Shown piece after piece: positions 1 to 11,253 of a stretch of 64,000 nucleotides of DNA. The number at the start of each line of letters is the position of its first letter. Within the stretch, counting starts at the first letter, position 1. This DNA is from Sesamum alatum (taxonomy: Eukaryota > Streptophyta > Magnoliopsida > Lamiales > Pedaliaceae): positions 32,677,966-32,741,965 of the forward strand of contig JACGWO010000001.1 of NCBI GenBank assembly GCA_034509735.1. The letters run 5' to 3'. The notes beneath the pieces were generated by a model. It ran no database searches. It was not told where the DNA came from and worked only from the letters and a program-made list of their open reading frames with translations. The position numbers were made by a program, and so were the translations under genes.

Positions 1-1101
1 TCCCAAGAAAAAGAGAACCGATTAAATCCAATTTAATCGTCCTACCTCTCCAAATCTAATTCTAAATTAAATACTTTATGTGTGCAGATTGTGTGTGACT
101 ATTTAGGTTCACCCTCAACTAGACTTGGGGAATTCCCAACCATCCTATGACAGGAATCCGTCCGTTACCATAGGTGGCCGTCTAGCAACGGTCCATGGCA
201 CTAGAGACTAGGTGAATATACATGGTGTGAACATTTAGGCTCTACAGTATATTTATCCTTCCATCTTTAGTCTCACCACTCAGGGTCTAGGGTACGAAAA
301 CGTAGGTACCCATCTTAGACCTAAGTCTTGCCTCGTCCTTACTAAACGTCACCGGGGTGCCACCTTTCTGTTCAGTTACTGTGGCCACAAATTTATAAGG
401 GACGAGTCTCAGAGTATAGTGAGATGCTACTGTCAGCACTGTGACAGGAGATGGATCCTCTCTCGGAATCTATTGTCACGCTGCACATCTTGACTGTACT
501 AGATAGGGGTTATGACTACTCAGTAACTACGACTTGGTAATTTATGGCCATACCTAAGATACAGGCACAGTGTGCAGGTTATCTCCGTAATCTGTCAAGT
601 CCAAGGATCAACTCGTACTGTTGGAACCGGGAACACAAGTCATACCTAACTGACCCTACTCAAGGTCCTCCATAAGATGGTTCCTGCGAGTTACCTCAGT
701 CAGCTGCCACCTAGCTAGCTGACCTACTAACACTGCATGGACGAGCCTCATCACTTGTCGATGAAACACGACAGCAGATGCTTAGTGCAAGTCTCAAATG
801 TATTCTCGATGCCCTTTCTTGAGATTCCTTGACTTGGAGTATTTCAGACCGATTCGGCGAAACTAAATTCATGAACTTACCATCCAATGCGTAGTTTCAG
901 TTTCCAGAAATGTGATTTCTGTCTATGGGCTTTGTTTGTGCAGTGAATAGTTATAATAAAGCAGTAAAGTGAACACAGACAAAGTATAAGCCAAATGAAT
1001 ATCACTTTCTTATTCATTACAATTTATTAAAACTCTGAAATTGTTCAGATATAGGTTACATTAGGCTAATCAGATTGGCTTCATGGTCACCTATTCTAAC
1101 A
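1..1101 (-). repeat. 3' LTR of element A (partial)
   Basis: This stretch is closely similar to 15060-16156 and about 22440-23534, the two LTRs of element B. On the minus strand it begins with TGTTAGAATAGGTGACC at 1101, directly after the polypurine tract. By comparison with the 1977 bp LTR at 14180-16156, roughly 880 bp of this LTR lie left of the window. Confidence 0.92.
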
Positions 1102-1121
1102 ATCTCCCACTTGACCTAAAG
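1102..1121 (-). other. Polypurine tract of element A
   Basis: On the minus strand the bases just before the LTR read GTCAAGTGGGAGAT and then run into TGTTAG. This purine-rich sequence immediately upstream of the 3' LTR is the expected plus-strand priming site of copia elements. The same sequence occurs at the matching place in elements B and D. Confidence 0.85.
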
Positions 1122-1912
1122 CCAATCAGCCATATGTCTAATCCCCATCTTCTCAAGATGTTGCGTATGAGCAGTTTGCGACATAGGCTTTGTCAGCGGA
1201 TCTGCTATGTTGTCGGCTGAGGTGACTCGGTCCATCTGGACGTCACCTCTTCCTACCATTTCCCTCAAAATGTGGTAGCGTCTAAGAATGTGCTTTGATC
1301 GGTAATGGGATCTCTGTTCCTTTGCTTGCGTTATGGCTTTGTTATTATCGCATAAGATAACTATGGGCTCTGTAATGCTAGGCACCACACCCAATTTTTG
1401 GATGTAGTTTCTCATCCAAACCGCTTCTTTGGCACCTTTTGAAGCTGCTATGTATTCGGCCTCAGTAGTGGAATCAGTCGTGGTTGCTTGTTTGGAACTT
1501 TTTCATGTTACCACGCCTCCATTGAGCTTGAACACATAACCTGACTGAGACTTGGCATCATCGTCATCCGCCTGGAAGCTAGCATCGCTAACACCTTCCA
1601 GGATTAATTCCCCATTGCCATAGACCAAGAACATTTTCTTAGTCCTCCTCAGGTACTTAAGGATACTCTTGACCGCATTCCAATGTGCCTCCCCTGCACA
1701 AGACTAATATATGCTCGTTATACTTAAGGCGTAAACGATGTCAGGTCTCGTGCAGTGGACGACATATTGGATGCTCCCTACGGTAGAAGCATAGGGGATG
1801 TTTTTCATCCTTACAAGTTCCTAATCAATCTTCGGAGACTGTTTGTTGGACAACTTGATCCCATGCCCCATGGGAATGAAACCTCATTTGGAGTTATCCA
1901 TGTGGAACCTTT
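1116..1912 (-). pseudogene. pol: RNase H and distal reverse transcriptase remnant, element A pol
   Basis: The C-terminal end of pol is open for 99 codons from 1415 to 1116. It carries the copia RNase H tail motifs CDNN, RSKHILRRYH, REMVGRGDV and ADPLTK, and ends in DWL just before the polypurine tract. The upstream part (about 1416-1912) still encodes recognisable pieces such as TTEAEYIA, LNGGVV and ADDDDAKSQSGYVF, but in broken frames with stops. RNase H would remove the RNA template during reverse transcription in the virus-like particle. Not functional as it stands. Confidence 0.88.
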
Positions 1913-2790
1913 TCAGGATTTCTCCATATATGAATTTTGGGTTAGTCCTAACATTCTTTTAGATTTGTCCCTGACGATCTGGATGCCTAGAATGTAGGAG
2001 GCTTTACCCAAATCCTTCATGAAAAATTGAGTGCATAACCATGCTTTTGTGTTACCCAACATTCTAAGGTCATTACGTATGAGTAGAATGTCATCCATAT
2101 AAAGCACTAGGAATACTACGGAGCTCCCACTGACCTTCTTGTATATGCAAGGGTCGGATTCATTCTTGATGAAATCATAACCCCGTATGACTTCATCGAA
2201 ACGAATGTTCCAGCTCCGAGATGCTTGTTTGAGGCCATAGATGGACTTCTTGAGACGACAGACTTTCTGCTCTTCTCCAGCGATCGTGAATCCTTCCGAC
2301 TGATCCATGTAGATCTCTTCTTCAACGAAACTATTGAGAAATGTTGTTTTCATGTCCATCTACCATATTTCATAGTCATACCATGCTGCTATGGCAAGCA
2401 TGATTCAAATGGACTTAGCCATGGCTACCCGCGAATAGGTATCCTCAAAGTCGACCCCAGATCGTTGAGTGTACCCTTTCGTCACTAGCCTAGCTTTGAA
2501 GGTCGTAACTTTTCCATCAATGCCATGTTTATGCTTATAGACCCATTTACACCCAACTGGTTTAATGCCTTTGGGTAGGTCTACAAGTGTCCAGACTTGG
2601 TCCTCACTCATGGATTCAATTTCGGTTTTCATGGCCTCAAGCCATTTTCCCGAGTCAATGTTAGACATTGCGTCACATTATGTCTTGGGATCCTTATCCA
2701 ATTGACTGGTCATGCTTAGAAAGCCATACCTCACGGGAGGGCATGGGACTCTAGCTGACCTACGGAGGACGGGAACATTAGTGGCGACTG
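1913..2790 (-). pseudogene. pol: Reverse transcriptase remnant, element A pol
   Basis: Two open blocks of copia reverse transcriptase remain. The first (2668-2405) holds WLEAMKTEIESM, GCKWVYKHKHG and KGYTQRSGVDFEDTY. The second (2359-1913) holds MDMKTTFLN, EEEIYMDQSEGF, KKSIYGLKQASRSW, NESDPCIYK and LGIQIVRDKSKRML. The catalytic box reads YMDD where related copies have YVDD, so both aspartates are kept. A stop and frame change between the blocks, plus others at both ends, break the gene. Confidence 0.9.
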
Positions 2791-4062
2791 TGGGCGTAAA
2801 TAATACAGGAGCTGGCGGTTTAGGTACCGGGATTGGCTCTTCCTGAGGTTGTTCGACATGCCTGGCATGCTGAACTTCTCAAGGTTGCTCAACGTGTTGG
2901 GTATTTATCCTGAAACCTCTCAGTGAGGTATCCGCAACTACTAGAATCGATGATTGATTTGTCTCACTTAACTCCTCAAGGATCAGTTCATCATGTGGGA
3001 CGCCTTCTGGAAATCCTTGTTCCAAGAATACTTCGTTCCTTGAAACGAACACCTTTTGTTCCAAGGGGTCATAGAAATAATAACATGTAGTTTCTTTAGG
3101 GTGTCCAACGAACCTGCACAAACTAGACTTTGATTCTAGCTTGTCTTCCACTACCTTCTTGACGTATGTAGGGCTACCCCACACTTTCAAGTAGTTGTAG
3201 GATGCAGGCTTCCCTAGCCATATCTCATATGGTGTTTGGGTCACTGCACTGGTTAGAGCTAAGTTCAACAACTTGGCTGCGGTTTCCAATGCATAGCCCC
3301 AAAAAGACAAGGGCAACTCGGTAAAACTCATCATAGATCGGACCATATCTAACAAGGTTTTATTCCTCCTTACAGAGACCCCATTTAAATGTTGTGTCCT
3401 GGGAGGTGTCCATTCAGAGATTATATCATTTTGTTTGAGATAATTAAGGAATTCGGTACTAAGGTATTCTCCGTCTCGGTTGATCGTGGGACATTAATTT
3501 TGCAGTCGGTTTGGTTCTCGACTTCATTTCTGAATTCTTTAAACCTCTCAAGAGCTTCAGACTTGTACTTTATCAGGTAAACATAACCAAACCGTGAATG
3601 ATCATCGGTGAAGGTTATGAAATAGGAGAATACACCTCAGGCTTGCGTCCTTAGTGCTCCACACACGTCTGTATGGACCTAGTCCAACAGACCTATGGCA
3701 AGCCTGCTTTATCCTACAAAGGGCTTCTTGGTCATTTTCCCCCTAAGACAGGATTCACAAGTTGGTAGATCACTCAAATCCCCAACCTCAAGGTTCTTTG
3801 AGTCTACCAATTTCTTCATCCTTTCTTAGGAGATATGACCTAGCCTTTCATGCCACAGTCCTGCGTTCCAGTCATTATCTTCTTTACGTTTGTGTTGAGT
3901 ATTTAGAATGAAATTTGTTTGTTGTAAGATATAGAGACAGTTATTAAGCGTACCAAGCAGATGAGTAAATCCACCCTTCATCAAATAAACGTAATTTTTA
4001 TTGATTGAAAACTCATAACCACTATTGTCTAACAATGAAATGGAAATGATGTTTCTAATCAT
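2791..4062 (-). pseudogene. pol: Pre-integrase and integrase remnant, element A pol
   Basis: The open block 4062-3826 is the GAG-pre-integrase domain and ends in LWHERLGHIS, the zinc-binding HHCC region. The core follows in broken frames: CESCLRGKMTKKP, HTDVCG and FTDDHSRFGYVY. Around 3460-3500 the segment that should hold the second catalytic Asp is frameshifted. The block 3355-2879 holds the C-terminal part: LDMVRSMMSFTELP, SFWGYALETA, PYEIW, YNYLKVWGSP and YYFYDPLEQKVF. Integrase would insert the cDNA into the chromosome; this copy could not. Confidence 0.88.
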
Positions 4063-4161
4063 GCTAGGTACATAATGAACTTGCTCTAATTCTATACTAA
4101 TACGATCACTAACTACTAAGGTGGCGGATCATATTGTTTCTGCCGAGATGGCCTTGCCATT

Positions 4162-5169
4162 TCAAGGCTTTAGGACTATTTCACCGCTACTCAACCTTCT
4201 GCTTCTTTTCAACACCTGCAAATCGTTGAAAATGTGAGCTCCACAACCGGTATCTAATACCCAAGAGGCAGAGTTAGTAACCATATTAACCTCAATCACA
4301 AAAACACCTTGCATGGAGAGGAGTTTGGGGCAATCCCTTTTCCAATGCCCTTTTTCACGGCATTGAATACATATGTCATTTGCCCTCGACTGTTTCTTTG
4401 AGTCAACCTTCCTTTTCCCTCTGCCTTTCCCCACCTTGGCAACGGGGACACTCTTAGTGTTGGTAGCGGCTTTGACAACCTTTCTCTTTCCCTTCTTCCT
4501 TTTCCAACGTCCGGCACCCTTGCCTTTTGTCTTGGAAGTCGAAGCCTCTCCAAACAATACCGACGGAGCAGATTTTTTGGTTGTTGCCTCGTATTGTACC
4601 AATATATTAGTTAACTCATGGATACTCTTCTCAAGAGCATTCATGTTGTAGTTAACAATGAACTGGTCGAAGGAGGGTGGGAGTGACTGAAGGATCACAT
4701 CAATGTACATCTTGTTATCGAGCCCTGCTTTGAGGTCTTCGAGCTTTTCCACCAAGGTAAGCATATTGACCCCATGCTCATGTATAGAGGACCCTTCGGT
4801 TATTTTAGTTCCAAAGAACACCTTCGTCGCGACATACCTAGTATGCCGGTCCGAGACCACATAGCAATCCTTCAGGGGAGCCACAATGGAAGGGACATCG
4901 TCTAGCCTCTCATATTGCTTCTGAATCTCATTCGACATAGAGGCAAGTATGATGCTACGGACTTTTCGGTTAGCCTGATGCCAAGTCTCGAATGTCTCAC
5001 GTTCCTCTGGCGTGGATCCTTCCGGCAAGGTCCATTGAAATGGCTTGTCCATGACATAGCCTTGGTTCTCGTAATCGAGGACTATTCTCAGATTGCGCAA
5101 CTAGTCATTGTAATTGGTTCCATTAAACTTATTTGTCTCAAGTACGGTTGATAATGGGTTATAAGACAT
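4162..5169 (-). pseudogene. gag: Gag-protease region, element A
   Basis: The longest open stretch in the window (312 codons, 5100-4162) encodes capsid-like gag, then a lysine/arginine-rich linker, a zinc knuckle CIQCREKGHWKRDC (residues 244-257 from the first Met of this stretch; CX2CX4HX4C) and the start of an aspartic protease with DTG at residues 283-285. The likely ancestral start is the ATG at 5169, which reads MSYNPLSTVLETNKFNG before an in-frame TAG; elements B and D start their gag the same way. The TAG sits where the family has Trp in a DWLRNLRIVL motif. Gag would form the particle that encloses the RNA. Confidence 0.9.
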
Positions 5170-5219
5170 TTTAAATGTATATTTAAAATAGAACTTTAAT
5201 CAGCAGAATAAAACACGAC

Positions 5220-5488
5220 ACTTTCAAATGACATTCCTTGACTTAGTGCAAGTCTCAAACGGATTCTCGATGCCCTTTCTCAAAATTCCTTGACTTGGAG
5301 AATTTCAGTCTGTATACTTTGTTTGTGCAGGGAACAGTTATAATAAAGCAGTAAATTGAACACAGACAAAGTATAAGCCAGACATGTATTACTTTCTTAT
5401 TCATTACAGTTTATTAAAACTCTGAAATTGTTCAAACATAGGTTACATTAGGCTAATCAGATTGGCTTCATGGTCACCTATTCTAACA
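5220..5488 (-). repeat. Truncated 5' LTR of element A
   Basis: On the minus strand it starts TGTTAGAATAGG at 5488 and matches only the first 270 bp or so of the family LTR (compare 1101 down to about 790). The rest of the LTR, the primer-binding site and most of the leader are gone. The flanking base order (ttctaaca, then atgat) is the same as at 23534, the corresponding end of element B. Confidence 0.88.
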
Positions 5489-5760
5489 ATGATGTATTCG
5501 GAGCTACTTAATTTTAATGTGCCGGCACCACTCACGCTGCCGCCACCACACCATCATAACAAGTACCTCCAAGAATGCAACAGTCATGACAAATCTTTAT
5601 TTCTTTCTTTTTGATTCTCTTTTGTTTTGTAAAAAAATATACATTTTTGCAACCTTCAATCTTCTTATTTTGTTTAAATCTTTTATTATATATATAAATT
5701 TTATAAGAAGAACTAACTTAAAAATGGTATGTCCACAATCTTGAAAAGTGTAAACACAAT
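5489..5760 (+). repeat. Partial copy of the S-segment repeat arm
   Basis: This stretch resembles the reverse complement of about 7500-7740. Shared pieces include a proline-codon run (ccaccac), aacaagtacctccaag, gtagatc/aaatctt runs and ataaattttataagaag. It is therefore another copy of the arm that bears the exon-like fragment, cut at its left end by the copia LTR. Nothing coding is intact. Confidence 0.65.
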
Positions 5761-5874
5761 CCCTTTGTTTTTCCCTTTGATTTTTAAAATAAAGCTTTTA
5801 GGAAAAATCAATTGACCTTCACAATTATATTTTTTTGTTTTTATTCTTGCTATAAGGTTTGCTATGTGGAAATG

Positions 5875-5878
<4 letters not shown>

Positions 5879-5913
<35 letters not shown>
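5879..5913. repeat. (CT)n microsatellite
   Basis: About 17 uninterrupted CT units. The matching tract in S2 (about 23925-23948) is shorter, so the tract has changed length since the duplication. From 5914 to 6341 the sequence is AT-rich with nothing recognisable. Confidence 0.95.
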
Positions 5914-5916
<3 letters not shown>

Positions 5917-6676
5917 TTCTTATAATATATTGATGAACATTAATGAGTCTTGAATGGGACTAACATCCCCATCCAAATAATAAATTCTCAAACTAGGTAA
6001 TTTGTTGAAAGTTGAGTGTTCACGTGAAATTGATGGTCTAAATAAATTGAGTTTAGTATAAAGAATGCAATTTATATAGATATAATTTACTTTCAATTAT
6101 GTACCATCAATATCAACAATAGGAATATAATTTTTAAAGTCTCTTAAATTGCCAAAGATGGTACAACACATTCGTAGGGTATTATGAAAAAATTATTTTA
6201 TGATATATATAATTGGAATGTATATTATAAGATTTACTATAGCTACTACTATTCAAATGGTAAATTAAATATACATGGTCTGTGAATATCTTTAGTCTAT
6301 AAAACTTTATGGTGGAATCGTATATTTAGAAACAAGATTTATAATTTGGACACAATTTCATTTGTCATAAATACATTAATATCCCCTATTAAAGTTGTAA
6401 TTATCTCTTTCAGTTGATTTTTTTTTATTTTTTTGGTATATTAGTAATTGCATTATATCTATGTATTTCGTGACCGGTAAGAAATTATATTTTAAAAATC
6501 ATTTGTCTACTCTTGGTGTTCTGTCATGACACATCAATATAACACAACATCATACTTGCTGTTTGTTACAAAACATCTTATATGAGTCAGTATAGATATT
6601 GTTAGAAAGAATTGTCTTCATTACAGAGATTGTTTGCGTGCATTCTTGTCTTTGTATCTACTCCTTGCTTACTCAG

Positions 6677-6708
<32 letters not shown>

Positions 6709-6874
6709 ATGCACATACTCCACACAACACTTTGTGTGCACAAAAAATGATGATGCACAACTCACATGATGGAATCAATGTAGATCTTTATTCAGGGATT
6801 CAACTACATTGAACTTTGAGTTTTATTTTATAGATTTTTATGAACTCTAACATATGATAATTTTCAACTTGTAG

Positions 6875-6999
6875 ATGAAACCAATATTGGACAAAGACTA
6901 CTTCTATGGGTCCTGGAGGATTAATGGTATGCCCTTTCTAGAGCCACTTAATTTTAATATGCCGGCACTAATTTTGCATCCACCACCACCATCACAATA
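6875..6999 (+). pseudogene. Exon-like fragment with preceding splice-acceptor-like site (left arm, S1)
   Basis: A pyrimidine-containing stretch ending in ttgtag precedes ATG at 6875. The frame reads MKPILDKDYFYGSWRINGM, continues PFLEPLNFNMPALI and a proline run, and stops near 6999. Related coding-like pieces in the right arm (7797 and 8405, minus strand) keep the same acceptor-like context and a similar peptide. I do not recognise the protein. It may be a captured exon of a host gene or a transposon-encoded peptide; no longer gene model is supported. Confidence 0.4.
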
Positions 7000-7156
7000 A
7001 AGTTTGGTTGTATATGGATATACAAGATTCATTAATGTCTATGTTGTGCTCTTAAAGGTACTTCTCTTATAGTCCTAACTTGCCGCTTCCTAGAAGACTT
7101 TATTTGCATGAGCATGTAACTCACATCCACGAATCATTAGTGTTGACCATTACAAT

Positions 7157-7157
<1 letters not shown>

Positions 7158-7192
<35 letters not shown>

Positions 7193-7300
7193 GAGAGAGA
7201 GAGAATCTTAAGATGGAGAAGAAATAATATTCTCCATAGCTCGAACCCTGTATCCCCCTCAAAGAAAAAAAAAAAGAAGAAATGAGGGGGGGGGGGGGGG

Positions 7301-7341
<41 letters not shown>
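7158..7341. repeat. (GA)n tracts and poly-G run
   Basis: Two long GA tracts (about 7158-7203 and 7302-7341) and a G run of about 15 lie at the centre of the inverted repeat. The S2 counterparts (about 25173-25191 and 25290-25309) differ in length. Apparent minus-strand Leu/Ser-rich frames here are microsatellite artefacts. Confidence 0.95.
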
Positions 7342-7346
<5 letters not shown>

Positions 7347-7649
7347 TAAGATGGACAAGAAAGAATCTTTTCCACAGATCGAACCCTATATCCCCAAAAA
7401 AAATAAAAAGAAAACAAAAAAATTTGAGAAAGCCAATTTTGATTTTATCTAAAAGTTTTATTTCTAAATTCAATGGAAAAAAGCAATTACACTTTCAAAA
7501 TTGAGTAGTTACCAATCTTAAGTTAGTACTTCTTATAAAATTTATATCTAAAATAAAAGATCTACACAAAAGAAGAAGAGTGAAGACCACACACATGTGT
7601 ATATTTTTTGTAGAAAAAAAAAGAGAGAAACAAAAAGAAAGAAAGAAAG

Positions 7650-7797
7650 ATCTTTCATGCATGTTGCACTCTTGGAGGTACTTGTTGTGATGGTAGAGGT
7701 GGTGGGTCAAAAAATTGAATTTAAGTGGCTCCGGAAAGAGCACACCATTTACCCTCCAAGACCCATAAAAGAAGTCTCTCTCCAGTATTAATTCCAT
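7650..7797 (-). pseudogene. Exon-like fragment (right arm, S1)
   Basis: On the minus strand, cttgtag is followed by ATG at 7797 and the peptide MELILERDFFYGSWRVNGVL, then FPEPLKFN. It aligns with the left-arm peptide (KDYFYGSWRING). The frame stays open to 7495, but the last part is low-complexity. A third, more decayed relative starts at 8405 (minus strand, MELILEKDYSY) and soon hits a stop. Function unknown. Confidence 0.4.
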
Positions 7798-8210
7798 CTA
7801 CAAGGTGAAAATTAACATATGCTAGAGCTAATACTGTTCTATAAAGATTTGAAGGTTGAATTTCATTGAATTGATGAATAAAGATCTACATTGCTTCCAT
7901 CATTTAATTTGTGCTCCATCTTTTCTTGTGCGCACAAAGAATTGTTTGCACTACATGCGTGATGGAGAGAGATAGAGATAATAGAAAATGGAGGAGACCG
8001 AGATCAGAAAATGGATGAGACAGAGATGATAGAGAATGAAGGAGACAAAAAGGGTGAGCAAGAGTCCCATAGATAATTATGTATGTGAGTGTAAGTGACT
8101 GTGTGTGAGTGTTAAAGCGTGAATGTAATGGAGATAATTCTCAAAATTTTATATAGTAATATCTACACCGACTTATATAAAATATTTTTGTAATAAACGA
8201 TAAGGATGAT

Positions 8211-8239
8211 GCCACGTCAACAGATCGTATTGACGTGGC
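8211..8239. other. 10 bp perfect hairpin with ACGT cores
   Basis: GCCACGTCAA at 8211-8220 and TTGACGTGGC at 8230-8239 are exact reverse complements separated by 9 bases. Each arm contains TGACGTGG, a sequence of the type bound by plant bZIP factors (established for that family; binding here is inference). The S2 copy near 26201 has one mismatch. Confidence 0.7.
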
Positions 8240-9050
8240 ACGATCCACACTGTTTGTTATAGAACACCAACATAGGCAAATGTATTTTAAAATATAATTT
8301 CTTACGGGTTCTCAAATAGATGGTTAGAACGCATTTGTTAAATTTTAGAAAAGATTTAACCCTTTAGCACCTGTAGGAGTAGTCTTTCTCCAGTATTAGT
8401 TCCATCTGCAAGATGAAAATTAACATACATTAGAGTTCACATAACTGTACAATATAATTAAAGGTTGAATGTAATTGAATAAAGATTTATGATGCTTCAA
8501 TCATTTGAGTTGTGCGCCATTGTTTCTTGTGCGCACAAAGTGTATATGAGAGAGACTGAGTAAATAGAGAGCGACAATGAAAGCAAGAGAGTGAGCAAAT
8601 AATGAATAGCTAATTATGTATGTGTCAATGTAAATATATAAAGAGTGATTGTAATTGAGATAATTTTCTCTAGCAATATCTATAGTAACTTATATAAGAT
8701 GTTTTCATAACAAAAATTAAGAATGATGTCATGTCAACAGATCGTATCGATGTGGCATGATCCTCACCTTTTGCTATAGAACACAAAATGTACGCAAATA
8801 GTTTTCAAAAAAAACACTTTTTACATGTCTTGATAGATAGATATAATGCAATTACTATTAATTTAAAAAAGATCTAAGCCAAAAAGAAAAAAATCAACAC
8901 GAACAAGAGATAAACACAACTTTAATGGGGGATATGAGTGTACTTTTGACCGGATATTGTGTTCAAATTCAGAACATTTCTAGTGTTGCAATAATTTGAA
9001 TAACATAAGCTAACTCAAGTATAGAAATCTTCTTTTTAAATTAAAGAAAA

Positions 9051-9547
9051 GGTTAATTACACTTAGACCCCCTTTGAAAATATGAAATTGCACTTTCCCC
9101 CAAAAATATTTCAAAATTACACTTATACCCCCTCTGAAAATTCACCGCTTACATGTGACCTCCTTTCATTAAGATTTAGATGAAGAATGTTGATGTTAGC
9201 AAAAAAAAATTACATAAATTTTTAATTTTACCCCCTATTTAACATTCTCATTTAATAATTTTGTACTTATACGGAAAAAATATAATAATGTTAACCTAAT
9301 TCCATATATAAACATTACATTTATCCCTTTATAAGTACAAAAACATATATGAGAATGTTAAATGGCGGGAATAATTGAATATTTATGTAATTTGTTTGCT
9401 GACGTAAATAATTTTCGTTCAAATTCTAATAGAAGGGGACCAGATGTAAATGAAGAGTTTTTAGTAGGTTGTAAGTGTAATTTCAATTTTTTTTTTGGAA
9501 AAAAGTGTAATTTCGCATTTTCAGAGGGGGTCTAAGTGTAACTAACC
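9051..9547. mobile_element. MITE-like element with long terminal inverted repeats (S1 copy)
   Basis: The left end, GGTTAATTACACTTAGACCC, is mirrored at the right end (gggtctaagtgtaactaacc). The inverted similarity continues inward for well over 150 bp, including the pair aacattctcat / atgagaatgtt around an AT-rich centre. There is no coding capacity. The size of about 0.5 kb and the long arms fit a foldback or Mutator-type MITE. I could not define a target duplication. The copy at 27033-27527 is in S2, so the insertion predates the segmental duplication. Confidence 0.75.
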
Positions 9548-10444
9548 CTAGGTTTTATATGGGGCATTAAAATGGAGTCAGACCATTTATAAGATGTTGG
9601 CATGCAAGGTTGAAATTAACAAGAAATGAAGGGCAAGACGATTTTACAGGGGCACGGTTGGAGATTTACGGAAGCAAAAGTTAGTAGTAATAATATGTGA
9701 GACCCACATATTGTAATATTGGCCAATGGTCCTTTATCGTAATAGGGCATTAGTAGTGGTCTATACCGGGCTGTATAAACTTAGTATCGGGCTTCCAAAT
9801 AGTTAAGTAAACGTATGACTAACCTGGATAAGGGGCTTAATATGGCCTAATAGGGATATGTAAACATGGCCTCAATACATGGAAAATGTCTTAAATTCTA
9901 AATAAAATATTAAACATTATTTTTACATTTTCCACCAATCTTGTAATATTTTATTTCTATCGAAATTCAAATCTTCATTCCATATTGTTCTAAATAACTA
10001 GACATCCTAAGCTTTCCAAGTATATATGTAATTTTTCAATTAACTCATAAAAATTTATGTTATTGAACCCCTCGTACACTTATACCTATTGTTCTTGATA
10101 TAATCTCTAGATTAAATTATTTTAATAATCTTATATTCCTTTTTTTATAAATATATTTGATGCGTACTGGGGTCCAACAGCACCATAAATGTCGAGGGAC
10201 CTTCACAGAAATCTCAAGATTCTAGGGAGACTAACCTGCAAAGAGGAGTTAACACTCCGATGCTTAAGTCGGTAATGATCAACTGAATAAAATAATGGGA
10301 AAACTTGAAGAATATGACAATAATGGTAAAGTGATGTTTCGCAGTGATGTTTCGCAGTGATGATTCATGTGAAAATGTGTTGAAAATAATTGAAGAATAG
10401 AGAAAATCCATGTGAGAGGGAGTGCCTAGACAGTATAGATGTTA
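9548..10444. other. Non-coding stretch, possible old LTR remnant
   Basis: AT-rich sequence without a gene. A region near 10165-10250 contains taacactccgatgcttaag and related text that has the look of plant LTR sequence, but I cannot assign it. It is conserved in S2 (about 27528-28405). Confidence 0.4.
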
Positions 10445-10452
10445 CTTGAGTG
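10445..10452. repeat. Left 8 bp target-site duplication of the hAT element
   Basis: CTTGAGTG here is repeated exactly at 11851-11858 on the other side of the element. The unoccupied paralog at 28406-28413 has a single copy (CATGAGTG, one substitution). Confidence 0.93.
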
Positions 10453-11215
10453 TAGGGATGGCAATGGGGCGGGTCTGGTACGGGTTCGCCCGGACCCGAG
10501 ACCCGCCCCACCCCACCCCCGGAACCGCCCCGCACCCGCCTCGCCGAGATCAAACCCCTCCCCCCCCCCCCCGCTCTGCCCCCAACCCGCCATGAATTTA
10601 TTAATATTTTTTATGCTCATTTTTTCATTTCTTAAACACAAGAAATTAAAACATACTTTCATGCATAACATCCCTAAAAATATATTACATTTTTTAATAT
10701 TAAATATTATTATATTAATTATCAAAATATTAAATATATTATATAATATTTTAATTTTTGTTATAAATAAAAACTACTAATTAGTTTAGTAGTAATATAA
10801 TTAATAAAATATACTAAAAAAAAAATCATATTGAACACTTTAATATTGTAGAAAAATATCCATTTTCTGGAATAATGCAATTGAAATACATAAAAGTATT
10901 TATAGTTGAGATTGATATATGTTCACAATATGCAATAAATTTGTATATTTATCAATGTTAGTATTACATTGATGTAACTATCATCTTATATTGTTGAACA
11001 ACATGGGTTAATCAGACCGTTAAAATTCAGATCAAACCATTAGATATGATCAAACTTACAGAAAAATACATTTGGTAAAGTTTTAGACTTATTGGGTATA
11101 CGGATGTTGAGATATCGTACTCAGAACAAAAGAGTAATCATTTAAAATGGTGTATCGTTGAATCAGACCATGTGATTTTAAATTGTACCATCCAATATGA
11201 TCTAATGGACACAAA

Positions 11216-11253
<38 letters not shown>

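Larger units (their letters stand above)
1..5488 (-). mobile_element. Ty1/copia LTR retrotransposon A (decayed, 3' LTR cut by window edge)
   Basis: Read on the minus strand, the order is truncated 5' LTR (5488-5220), short leader, gag, protease, integrase, reverse transcriptase, RNase H, polypurine tract and 3' LTR (1101 to beyond position 1). Integrase lies before reverse transcriptase, which defines Ty1/copia. Compared with element B at 14180-23534, A has lost nearly the whole leader and about 85% of the 5' LTR; the join lies near 5214-5222. Every domain is split by stops or frameshifts, so the element is a fossil. Its right border abuts segment S1 exactly as element B abuts S2. I cannot assign the lineage firmly; Tork/TAR-like is a guess from motif style. 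Confidence 0.93.
6342..8970. repeat. Large imperfect inverted repeat in S1 with duplicated right arm
   Basis: The left arm (about 6342-7000) reappears in reverse complement on the right (about 7495-8970). Matching landmarks are a gga-cacaa run, the tcccc(c)tattaaagtt run, taattgcattatatct, the gtgcgcacaaa motif and the exon-like fragment. The right arm contains the reversed unit twice in tandem (about 7495-8330 and 8370-8820). The roughly 500 bp centre holds GA tracts, a poly-G run and a 65 bp direct repeat (about 7203-7265 and 7341-7400). The structure resembles a foldback element, but I cannot identify a family or target duplication. Confidence 0.75.

Noticed and set aside
4373..4651. Plus-strand frame opposite gag (and its counterpart 19423-19701).
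   Set aside because: It is antisense to the Lys/Arg-rich gag linker and zinc knuckle, conserved only because gag is conserved.
7137..7473. Leu/Ser-rich frames on the minus strand here and at 25135-25401.
   Set aside because: They translate GA/CT microsatellites and poly-G runs.
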